A DNA stretch of 64,000 bases, taken from contig WHVA01000421.1 of assembly GCA_015179125.1 (NCBI GenBank), positions 1 through 64,000 on the forward strand, written 5' to 3'. Under the pieces are notes generated by a model that was given only the letters and a program-made list of their open reading frames with translations, was not told the origin of the DNA and did no database searches. Position numbers and translations under genes: made by a program. This stretch comes from Gautieria morchelliformis (lineage: Eukaryota; Basidiomycota; Agaricomycetes; Gomphales; Gomphaceae). The first letter of the stretch is position 1; the number at the start of each line of letters is the position of its first letter. This document shows, piece after piece, positions 41,182 to 50,973 of this stretch.

Positions 41182-42562
41182 ATGGAATCTGACTTGATGA
41201 CGCGACTCTTCTCAGCCCACCCTATCTCTCTGATTAACGGTGTTGCTGGCGGGTCACGAGATGAGCAATCCTTACAGCTTCCCGCCCCCACCCCTTCCTA
41301 TCCGTCCTACTCGTTATCTTTCGCGCAACTCGCTGCACTTGAGTCACGTATCATTCACCTCGAGGACCCAAACATGGCTGCCCGCATCTCCGCGATAGAG
41401 GTCGCCATAACCGATATTTCGGTGTTGAGGCTCTCTGTAGCCCAAATTCCTGTGCTTCAGGACGAGGTATGACCTCGAAGCCGAAGGTCAGAAATCCAAG
41501 GCGGGTGTTACCCAATTGAAGGCTCGAGTGGCTGGCCTGGAAATCCAAGCGAAAGAGCTGGCGGTGGAGAATGGCAGTTTGAAGGCTCGTGTCACTGAAC
41601 TGGAGACGATGTGCATAACCACGAGGAAGCTCGCGACCCATCTATGTCCAGCGTGATTGGTCATTCTCCCGCAGACAGCGACACGAGTCGCCATGGAAAG
41701 GATGGCAATATGGATGCAAACACGGAAGCTGTGGTCTGGCGTAACTGCTCCATTAGTTATTTCCGCTACCACCCGGCGGCCTTTACTAAATGTCGTGCTT
41801 TTGCCAGAGCCAAACGCATCAATCCCTCCGAGCGCCTCAATCCCTCACCATCCAAGCCTTCGCTTGGAAAATGCACACGCGGTCCTGTGGAGACCCCCGA
41901 CATTAGCGTCACCAAACATGGCCAACAACAGCACGAGGGAGCTGAGCTCGCGGCTCTCCATCGCGTGACTAGGCCCTTGAAAAAGCAGCGTCGGCTGGAT
42001 CTAGACTATGAAGAGGACGCTAAGCGACATCCAATAGTCAGTGTTGTTCTCCGTGGGAAGAATTCCAAAGTGGATGCTGACACGGAAGCCGTTGTAGGCT
42101 CTGGCGTGGCTGCTCCGTGAGTTGTTTCCACTACCGCCCGGCGGGCATTACTGGCGTGATTTTGCCAAGGCCAAAGTTATTGATTCCTCCGAGTTTCCTT
42201 ATCCTTCGCTGTCGCAGCCTACACTCGGCAAACGGACTCGCGGTCTTCTGGATACCCCTGATGTCAGCATCAATGAAGATGGCACCGAGCAACAGAACGA
42301 AGGGGCTGAGCTCGCAGCTTTCCATCGTGTGACCAAACCGTTCAGAAAGCGTCGTCGTCTTGACCTTGACCCTGAAGAGGACGCAAGGGAATTTGCTTTC
42401 CTTAGACCTGGTCCCGACGGTCCGTCGTCTACTTCTACGCCATTGCATCAGTCCAACTTGCCTCCGGGATTTTTTCACGGCTGGCCGCCGAGCTCCCAGG
42501 CCGCTTGCGAGCAACGCGTCAGTTTATATTCCACTGTGACAACGCAGTGGAATATAAGCTGA
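41182..42562 (+). pseudogene. fragments of an unknown, possibly nuclear, host protein
   Basis: Frame pieces: MESDLMTRLFSAHPISLING, then SFAQLAALESRIIHLEDP and IEVAITDISVLRLSVAQIPV, which look like a coiled coil. In both B copies the peptide has KRTRG..DTPD(V/I)S, EGAELAA.HRVT(R/K)P and (K/R)KRRRLDLD..EDA, a basic KRRR patch followed by an acidic one. I do not recognise the family. The second B copy ends FAFLRPGPDGPSSTSTPLHQ, then HGWPPSSQ. Stops and shifts separate the pieces, so this is a rearranged remnant. Confidence 0.5.
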
Positions 42563-42568
42563 CGCGTT
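42513..42568. repeat. 24-bp-arm hairpin
   Basis: AACGCGTCAGTTTATATTCCACTG (42513-42536) pairs with 42545-42568 at 23 of 24 positions, around the loop TGACAACG. It sits between copies B' and A' of the exon duplication. Confidence 0.88.
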
Positions 42569-42923
42569 TCTTGTCGGTAGGCGAGCGCGCTGGATCCATA
42601 GATCTTTTATCTGGTCAAAACCCCAAGCACACCCATACAGACAAAGGTATTATTGGTCTCATCTACCCAACAATGATGGAATCTCACTTAGTGATGCGAC
42701 TCTTCTCAGCCAGCCCTATATATCCGATTAATGGTGTTGCTGGCGGGTCTCAAGATGAACAATCCTTACAGCTTCCCACCCCCACCCCTTCCCATCTGTC
42801 CTATTCATTACCCTCTGGGCAACTCACTGTACTTGAGTCACGCATTGTTCAGTAGAGGTCGCCATAGCCGATATTTCCGTCCTGAAGCTCTCTGTATCCC
42901 AAATTCCCCTGCTTCAGACGAGG

Positions 42924-43229
42924 TAAAGCGTCTCGAAGCGAACCACACAACTTAGAGACCACTGGTGGCAAGCGAGGGAGGGGTCGATGAGCCTATAACG
43001 TTAACTTTCTTGTGCGGCGCGGATTTACTTATTGGCGAGCTGCTTTGCGATTTCGTTCGGAAACGTCATTCAGTGCGCTACATCGGCGTTATTATTCGTC
43101 TGGATCGGTGAGCTTCGGACGCTGGAGCGAGGTCTTTGTCGAGGATATGGGCTTCATTCTGTTTCGAATTGGTTCGGTGCGACAGTGAAGTATCTTATCT
43201 GCACTTCTGATATTGTTTTCTGATGTAAA
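42924..43229. other. no gene recognised
   Basis: About 300 bp between the exon duplication and the gypsy segment. No domain or repeat partner seen. Confidence 0.5.
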
Positions 43230-43975
43230 GTTGAGTGTCCTGTAGTGTTTCAGTGTTCCCTACACCTGTCCTGGTTTGACTTCATGCTCCACCACCGCCC
43301 CGGCCGCACCATGGGCAAGCCCGATGCCCTATTCCACCGTGCGGATCATGGAAGCGGAAGTGGGGACAACGTGGATATGACACTGCTCCGCCCAAGTCTC
43401 TTTGCAATCCGTGCCCTAGAAGGAGTGACTGCAGTTGGGGTGGAAGCGGAAATGCTCTGGGACATCCGGAGGCAGTACCGGAATGGAGAGAAGGAGGAGT
43501 CGGTGGTGAAGGCAGTGGAGGAACTTCGGAAAGGGCACTCACAGTCTGTACAGGCAGCGAAGTGGTCGGAATGTGATGGACTGCTCCACTTCAGAGGCAA
43601 GGTCTACGTTCCAGGTGGGGCGGACCTCCGCCGCCACATCGTGTCCCAGCACCATGACACACGGGTCACTGGGAATGCTGGCAGGTGGAAGACGCTGGAG
43701 TTAGTGGCTCGGAATTACTGGTGGCCTCAGATGTCCCGCTACATTGGACAGTACGTGAAGACATGTGACCTTTGTCTCCGAACCAAAGCACAACGACATC
43801 CGCCCGTTGGAGAACTTGTTCCGCTCCCGATTCCCGAATCCCGCTGGGACACCATCAGTGTCAACTTCATCGTTGAACTCCCAGAGTCTCATGGCTACGA
43901 CGCGATCATGAACGTCGTGGATTCGGTAAGCAAGGTGTCCCACTTCATTCCGACGCACATGACGATCACAGCCCT
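43230..43975 (+). mobile_element. Gypsy-B, RNase H end and integrase segment (opposite orientation)
   Basis: [19 protein letters not shown] is the usual end of gypsy RNase H. The integrase zinc head ([32 protein letters not shown]) and the first core Asp region follow, to about 43960. It lies on the plus strand, while the rest of the element is on the minus strand directly to the right. Fossil. Confidence 0.85.
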
Positions 43976-44340
43976 TGGACAAATGGGCATAAAGCACCCT
44001 CGAGGAAGTGTTGCCACTCCTCCAGCGCTCAGATGATTGCCAGCATCTCCTTGTCATGGATCTCATAGTTCCGCTCGACCGGACTAAGGCTCTTAGAGAA
44101 GAAGGCAATCGGATGCCACCCCCCACCATCTTCCGAGGACTGTTGTGACAAGACCGCTCCGGTAGCTGTGTCGGAAGAATCGGCCTCGACTCGATAAGGG
44201 CGAGAGTCGTTGGGAAAGATCAGGACCGGGGCAGAAGTGATCAGCTCATTGAGTTTGTCAAAGGAGGCCTGTTCCGGCTCTCCCCACCGCCATCCAACCT
44301 CCTTCTTGGTGAGGTCGAAGAGGGCACGGGCGTCCCTACA
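43976..44340 (-). pseudogene. pol (part): Gypsy-B RNase H region
   Basis: ARALFDLTKKEVGWRWGEPE, then PVLIFPNDSRPYRVEADSS, GAVLSQQSSEDG, HPIAFFSKSLSPVERNYEIH and DKEMLAI, the standard gypsy connection and RNase H domain. Fossil. Confidence 0.8.
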
Positions 44341-44342
44341 GT

Positions 44343-44620
44343 TTTAGCCGCCTGCTCACAATAGATTTGTTTCTAATTTAAAAAATTTAACTGAGAAAAT
44401 GTTAAAATAAATAGACGTTTGTATCATAGTAATTTATTTGTTATAGTAAATAATTTAATTTGAGGCTTAATATAGCCGGTATAATAATATTTAATATTTT
44501 TATGCTAACAATGGGGACAGGTAAACATGGAATTAATAAATAAAAATCAATCTAAAATTTACGTATTCTGGCTCCGCCTCTTTTTCGATTCGATTCGGAC
44601 TCCATTATAATTCGCTCACA
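44343..44620. other. AT-rich insertion in Gypsy-B
   Basis: About 280 bp, with a core (44360-44560) strikingly richer in A+T than anything around it. ACA occurs at both edges (CTACA before, TCACA at the end). No frame, no match in the window. Organelle-derived DNA captured at a break, or a small element, would both fit. Confidence 0.7.
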
Positions 44621-46388
44621 GGAGAAGTCCTTGATGAACCGCTGGTAGAAATTGACAAACCCAATGAAGGACTGGACCTCCTTCTTGTTCCGCGGCACCG
44701 GCCAATCCGATACACCGGAAACTTTGACTGGGTCCATTTCCACCTTTCCTTCCGACACAATCACCCCAAGATACTCTATCCGCGTCCGCTCAAATTCGCA
44801 CTTTTCCGGCTTGAGACACAGGTTGTACTCCGGGAGCCGTTCCAGCACTCTCCACACGACTTCCCGATGTTCGGACATTGTTTGTTTTTGTGAAGATGAG
44901 GATGTCATTGAGGTAGACGCAGACAACCCCCTCTGCTATCATGTCACGGAAAATGTCATTCATCATCATCTGGAACGTGGCAGGACTGTTGGTGAGGCCA
45001 AAGAACATGACCTGTGGCTCAAAGAGTCCTCGGTTGGTGCGGAATGCGGCCTTCCACTCGTCTCCCTCCCGGATCCGGACATTATTGAAGCCCCAGCAGA
45101 CATCCAGCTTAGTGAAGTACCTTGCCCCGCGGAGTTGTGTGATCAGTTCAGAAATGAGTGGAATGGGGTACCGGTTCTTGATTGTGATCGCATTCAAGGC
45201 CCGGTAATCCTGCACAAGTCTGAGCGAGCCGTCCTTCTTCTTGATGAAGAACACCGGAGATGCCATGGGTGACTTGGAGGGGCGGATCCTCCCTGTACGG
45301 AGGTTTTCCGCAAGGAATGCATCGAGCTCTACCTGCTCCTTGGGTGACAGCGGGTAGACTTTGCAGTTGGTGGGCTTCGACCCAGGCTCCAACTCGATGG
45401 CGTGGTCCCACAGCGTCCATGGAGGCAGGGCATCAAACGACTCCTTGGAAAAGACGTCCTCGAACTCCCGCAGGTACTCCGGAATTTCCGCCTCCACCCT
45501 ATCATGCCTCTTGGAGGCTTCAGCAAGGCGTTGCGAAATATTTCCGGTGGCGCGGACGTGTTCCGCTTCCGGCGGAAGGTTTACGTACAGCAAGTGCTCC
45601 CCTTCCGCCAGAGTGTCTTCCGGGCCGAGTCGGATGACGTCGGAGTCGGAATCGGAATCGGAATTGGAAGTGGGATCCGGTTCACATTCCGCTTCCGAGT
45701 CTTCTTCTGCAAGCAGTGGATGGGGGCCAGAACGACATGTCTGTATGAGCCGTTCGGTCTTCTGCTGCTCCTGGCGCTCCTTCCGCACTTCCGACTGGCA
45801 CATGTGACACTTGGCTGGACATCGACTCATCAGTACCTTCCGAGTCTGCCAATTGATCTCTGGGTTGTGCTCCTGAAGCCAGGTAAACCCGAGGATGATG
45901 TCTTGCTTCCCCAGGCTGGTGACTGCAAAGGAAGTGCGTTCTGAGTGTCCATCATAGCGGAAAATTGTGTCTACTATCTCCGTGATGGACCCTGCCTCAT
46001 TGGGGCTTCCATCCACATTGAACACCGGGATTGCACGTTGCAACTTCCGCGTGGTCAGTCGGTTCCGTTCCACATAGTCCCGGTCTATAAACTGACCAGT
46101 GGCCCCGCAATCGACAAGGGCGGGTCCGGATTTGACTTCTGCCGTATCTGTCGTCTGGATCTCCACCTTAATGACTAGTGACTTGGGGCCAGGGGTGGCA
46201 GCAACAACATAGCGCTTCGGAAGGCGTTTCTCCCAAGGGCGGATGCGGGATGGACGGGGTGTCGGATTTGGTTTTTGTGTGACTTTATCCGGTGGGCCTG
46301 TACGAAGTGAGGGGAGTGGGGGCTTTTCATTCTCTACTTCAAGACAGGCAAACCAGTTATGTACAGGCAGCAGGGGCACACATCTCAC
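44621..46388 (-). pseudogene. pol (part): Gypsy-B protease and reverse transcriptase region
   Basis: Protease with ALVDCGATGQFIDRDYV (D-[CST]-G-A motif) and IILGFTWLQEHNPEINW. RT with the standard gypsy entry YPLSPKEQVELDAFL, SPVFFIKKKDGSLRLVQDYR, KLDVCWGFNNVRI, MFFGLTNSPATFQ and YLNDILIF in the YxDD place. The thumb and connection (NLCLKPEKCEFERT, FIGFVNFYQRFIKDFS) lie at about 44621-44900. Fossil, in more than one frame. Confidence 0.85.
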
Positions 46389-48605
46389 CCGCTGTGCATC
46401 ACAAAATCCGACGCATCCTCCGCTTCCGGTGGACCATGTTCCACATTTTTGGAAACTTCTTCTGCAGTGGGCACTCCGCTTATGTCCGCAAGTGCGAGGA
46501 ACTCTGGAAGGAGCTCGAGTTTCTCCTCTGTGGTCATAAGCCAGATATCAAAGGCTTGGGGGCACTCGCGAGCATAGTGGCCTGGTTGTCGACATCGGAA
46601 GCAGGTGATAGTTCCGCAGCCTGTTCCGCGCATGCAGTCAACATCCATCGGGGCAGGGCCACTCTGCGAGGGAGGAGGGCTATGGTTCCTAATAGGAGCA
46701 GGTGGAGCAAGTGTCGGAAATATTTTCCGTGTGGGAATGAATGCGCTTCCGGGTTTTGGCACAGGTGGAGTAGGGCGAGTGGAACTGCGTGTCATGTTCC
46801 GGCTTGTCTCCACGAAGGCCTCATTTGCTTCCCTGTTCTGGGACACCCTCTGCGCAGCTTGATACCACCCTTCCAGGTCATCAAAATCCGGAGCTCCATC
46901 CCCAAGCAGCGCAATTTGGTTCTGGAGTGTCAGATCAAGTCCTCGTCGGAATTTGATGATGATCGTCTTGTCATCATCATACTCCGCAAGGTCGATGAGC
47001 TCCTGGAAGCGATCGATGTAGTCATCGACTGGATCCTTGGCCTGGTACCAGCTGGTCCCCTCGAGCTTCGTAAGGGCTGTGAGCTGCTCATTTTTCAGGC
47101 AGAACTGGTCGGAAAATGTTTTCTCGAAGGCGTCCCAGTCCTGGAAGTAGTTCCCCTTGCCCTTTGCTTCATGTCAGATCACCTTGTTTGGAAAACAGGC
47201 AGTCCAGTCCAACTTGAAAAAGGACAATGCCCAGTGAATCCAAGCCTGTGTCTGATGTCATGACCTGTCTATTTTTCCTACCGCACCACCTCTATGTTCC
47301 CCCTCGTCACTCCCTAGCATCTTCGCCAGAGCTCGCCGCACCCACCGACCACTCCTCCTCTACGTCCACTCTACCCGCTGTTCGCCCCATTTTCCGAACC
47401 GCTATTCGCTCCCTGCACATTTTGCCAGCAGGCACGCCATCAAATATGATCAATACCAGTCACCCGGCATGATGGTTCATCATTAACCCCATCATCTTCT
47501 TAATCCAACCCCATTGGGTGTTCGTATGGCCAAAGTGTGTTCGCAGGACGTCCCTTCCATAGGTCGTGCGGGATCAACCCAGTAAACGAAGAGTCCGTGC
47601 AGGGTAGCATGTATGCAGGTCCCAAGACATGGTTTTGTCCATAAGTGCCTTCACCCCCTTTACTCTCCATCATTCCATGCTCGCAATCTTCCCTCACTCT
47701 ATTGTATGTTTATTCCATCTACTTAGTATCATGACTGCGCACCCCTATCCAACCCTAACTCACGACGGCCTCTTTCCTATTCGCTAATACCTTGCGAGCA
47801 TTCGATATAAGTAGTTTACATTCGCATGTACATTCCCCAGTTCAATTATCATACGTCGTTCATCTTGTGCAAAAATTTGACCTTGCTGTGGTCATCGTCT
47901 TAAGCCTTCTCTTGGAGACTTCTATCTTCGACTAGCAGAGGACTTAGGCATCACTGGTGAGTTCTCATACTTCATCTTCATTACCTTAGCCTTCGAACCA
48001 TTTTCTGTGCTGTTGGCGAAGGGCTCCGAAGGAGCACCTTCGCCAGCGAAGGGATTGTCGAAACTTAGACAGCCCTTCCGTGAGACCTTGCACGTTACAT
48101 CGTCAAGTGCCACGGGCTATTTCGCTACGACTGTAGATAGGGTGAGCCCCGTTCGGGCAGTCCCCTTACCTTGTGAACATTCATTGGGTCATCTATTCGC
48201 CGAACGGCATACTTATTCACGCAAGTTATTTGGGCATTCACTGTGTTCACTAATACACGATATTAACGCCTAAAAACCAATCTTGACAGCCTGGTCATTC
48301 GGAAAGAGATCTCCGACAATTGCAAAGTAGATGCTGCATATGTTGAAGCAAGCACGTCCCTTCTCCCAATCTCTATCAAAGTCCGCCATAGTTGCAGGTT
48401 TGACCTTTGCCAACTTCACAGACATCCTCTCTTCCACTACTTCTGCTTTTCCAAAATCCAACTTATCCTGCATTGCATTTCTGCCACCTTGTGGAATATC
48501 TAACCTAGCCAGAATCCTTTGTAAGGCTGTTTCAATCGCATCAGTCTTCATCCAATTCCATGTCAACTCCTCCTCCATATTCCGAAGACGATCGTCCGGA
48601 TCCAT
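46389..48605 (-). pseudogene. gag: Gypsy-B gag region, split by an insertion
   Basis: The N-terminal part (48605 to 48279) has MDPDDRLRNMEEELTWNWMK, DFDRDWEKGRACFNICSIYF and FPNDQA. The rest lies left of the insertion (47240 to 46389) with DPVDDYIDRFQEL and one knuckle CFRCRQPGHYARECP near 46570-46620. Fossil. Confidence 0.8.
47241..48278 (+). mobile_element. 1.04-kb noncoding insertion of unknown class
   Basis: The Gypsy-B gag sequence is split here, and AATC stands at both edges (47237-47240 and 48279-48282), as for a short target duplication. The insert starts CAAGCCTGTGTCTGATGTC and ends ACGCCTAAAAACC. It has a GATATAAGTAG box near 47810 and a GGCGAAGG..CCTTCGCC stem near 48017-48050. 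No long frame and no clear terminal repeats. TGTCATGACC at 47257 resembles a gypsy LTR start, so it might be a solo LTR with eroded ends. Confidence 0.6.
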
Positions 48606-49025
48606 GTCAGAAGGAGAAGTATGGGATGGGATTTCCAGTGTTTGGAGCTCAACCTAAGAAGAGGGGCTGTTGTACGCCGTGTGCACAGAAGAGGTTGTGA
48701 TCTCCGAGTTGCCATCTCCAATTCTGAATGCACCTATGGTGAATGCAACATGCAGTATGACCACCGGTCCTCTAGTGGAGAGACTTTTCTGGTGTAAGGG
48801 CAACCCTAGCTGGCTGTGGAGGTCACACTGACAAGGGTAAATCCGAAGTATACATATAAATGAACAGAATACACAAGAGAGGGGATTCTCACCTGACAAG
48901 GGGAAATCCGAAGAGAAAAGTCTAAGGATCCCCAATGTCAGTGAGCCCATATTATACTATACTAGTCTGCAGCCAGGGACAACACTCAGCACTCACCATC
49001 AACCCTTGATGCCATTGCACGCTCC

Positions 49026-50177
49026 TTGTCCGGAACCACAACCTCATCCAAAAATTCCCACGCTACCAAAAACCCCCAAAACTCGCTATCTTCCAACCCC
49101 TCCCAACCCCAGCTAGAATCCTTAGACACAATCCCACAGCCTCTCCCAGCATCCACCCACCAAAGCAATGCTGATCCTGGCAGTCGCGGGGCCCACCAAG
49201 AAACCGCCACCTCACCGCAACACCCCACTAGTCACAGAAAGTCACACCCTGTGATCAAGCTTGCAAGCAACAAACAGGACCGAAGGACCCAGCACTCAGG
49301 AAGGATCAACGTGGTCACCTGAAGATGCTCATCAGTTCCTCCTCAGCGAACGGCTTCTCCCAGAAAGGCAATAAATAATGTACCACAGTCTGGCCACGGC
49401 GCTGCTACACCTCGCAGAAGCACAGTCATTGATACCGAAGATGACGGAGGAGGGAATCAAGGCGGTAGCCACGCTAATAACTGACCTAGCAGACAGAACA
49501 GCCATTGCCGAGTTGGCCACCGCAGTCAGAGAAAGGTTAAGTGGCGTGAATGACGTCCTCGCCCCCATGCTACAACAAATGGAACTGGCCACAACAAAGA
49601 TCAGAGAATCCACTAACAGTTTAGCAGGTACGGTCGAGGAACTATGGCAGGAAAGTGATGGAACGGCGCAGCGTATAGTAGACGCAGTCACAGCGCAAGC
49701 GCCGACCCCAACAGCGCAAGGCCAGGAGCAACACTCCATCAGTAAACCAGCCTGATACCCGACTTACGCTGCGGAGCTGGCAGCGTGTGCAACAAAGCCA
49801 GTTAGCCTCCAGTCGAGTACCTTAGCAAAATGTGATCTGCGTGCCCGGCAGATCCTAATCAACAAAGTGCCTGAAGCCTCAGACCACATAATGGCCAGAC
49901 TTTCGGAGCCAGACATACTTGACAGAGCCAACAGGGTGATCGGGGAGATGGAGTGGGATGACAACCAGGAAAAGCCAAGGGCGGTAGGAGTACAGAGGTT
50001 ACCGAGCGATGCCTTCTTCCTAGAGCTACAAACGGAGGAGACGGCAGAGCTGTTACAAACCTGTCAGACCACGACCAGCTTCCACTCCAAGTTCAGCAGC
50101 GACTCAATCATCAAACCTAACAACTACTCTATAATTGCCGAATTCGTACCCATTAGATTCAACCCTGAGTCTCGAGC
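49026..50177 (+). pseudogene. LINE-B ORF1, N-terminal and middle part
   Basis: A Ser/Pro/Gln-rich start (SSNPSQPQLESLDTIPQPLP) is followed by a helix-rich frame 49378-49755 (LAEAQSLIPKMTEEGIKAV, MLQQMELATTKIRESTNSLA) likely to form a coiled coil. A third frame from 49867 (RANRVIGEMEWDDNQEK, LPSDAFFLELQTEETAELLQ) resembles the RRM-like part before the knuckles in LINE-A ORF1. Frame breaks near 49322 and 49755-49860. Confidence 0.72.
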
Positions 50178-50857
50178 TGAGCTGGTGGGAGTCGAGACTG
50201 GCAACAGCTGGTGCTGTGTGATGTTGTACTATTCATGGGGTCTAGGTTGGTTTTGGTGGGTTGGATTTCTGTCATTGAATTTACAGCGAAGCCCAGCTCG
50301 TCTAGCGATAGCTGGCGGTTTGAAGACATGCTCCTTGCATGGTTTCCACGTGTGGTGGACCGTTCCCTTTGTGTGCGCGGTGGTGGGGCTCCTCTCAGCT
50401 GGTTCCAATACGTTGGCATGTGCTCCGGGTGGCCCTGTTGTGCACCTGGTGTTGGCCTGAAGCAGGGTCGATATGGCGGGTTCGGGTAATCATGGTCAGG
50501 GTCTTGCGTTGTGGTTACCATTTCCCACGATTGTGGGTCCTTGCTCGCTGGATAGAAACACATGTTAGTCTCAGGGTACTTAAGCTGGATTCTGCCGGTG
50601 TGCTCTTTGAACTTCGGGCATTCACGGTCCCATGCTGCATGCCCTATGTCTTCACAGTTCGTGCATCTGTAGATTTTGGGGTCAGTCACCCTGCATTCCG
50701 CCGTCCTGTGACCTCCATTCCCGCACGTGCCGCATGTGTCGACGAGTTGAGGGCATTGTGCAGCCAGGTGGGCGACCCCAGATTTTTGGCATTTGAGGCA
50801 CCTCCTAGCCTCTTGCAGCATCTTCCTGGCTGTCGTCCTGGTGCCTGTGATTAACAC
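50178..50857 (-). pseudogene. LINE-B ORF1 zinc-knuckle segment, inverted
   Basis: On the minus strand: CLKCQKSGVAHLAAQCP, CGTCGNGGHRTAECR and CTNCEDIGHAAWDRECP, the same three-knuckle set as LINE-A ORF1, then a Pro/Thr-rich tail. Both neighbours belong to the same LINE on the plus strand, so this is an inversion inside the element. Confidence 0.85.
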
Positions 50858-50973
50858 CCCACATCATATCAACGTGTTTGCTGCCATTCAGTTGCGTAGT
50901 TGTATAATCAGGTGAGCTGCTGTGGACTGGGTCGCAGTGCATCTCCCCAGGGGCTTTATCCATCGTGCGGAAA

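Larger units (their letters stand above)
41098..42923 (+). repeat. long direct duplication of host-like exons
   Basis: The block 41098-41467 recurs at 42590-42923 in the same direction (GGATCC.T.GAT, CAGACAAAGGTATTAT, GGTGTTGCTGGCGGGTC, CAATCCTTACAGCTTCCC). Between them the block about 41740-42010 recurs at about 42100-42380 (CGGTC.T.TGGA.ACCCC, GGGGCTGAGCTCGC.GC). The order A-B-B'-A' suggests two rounds of duplication. Confidence 0.8.
43976..48960 (-). mobile_element. Ty3/gypsy element Gypsy-B, gag to RNase H
   Basis: Read leftward: a leader or LTR-like part (48606-48960), Gag, protease, RT and most of RNase H. Two foreign stretches interrupt it: 47241-48278 in gag and about 44343-44620 between RT and RNase H. 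The segment to the left is inverted. No LTR pair could be found. An old fossil with several breaks. Confidence 0.85.
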
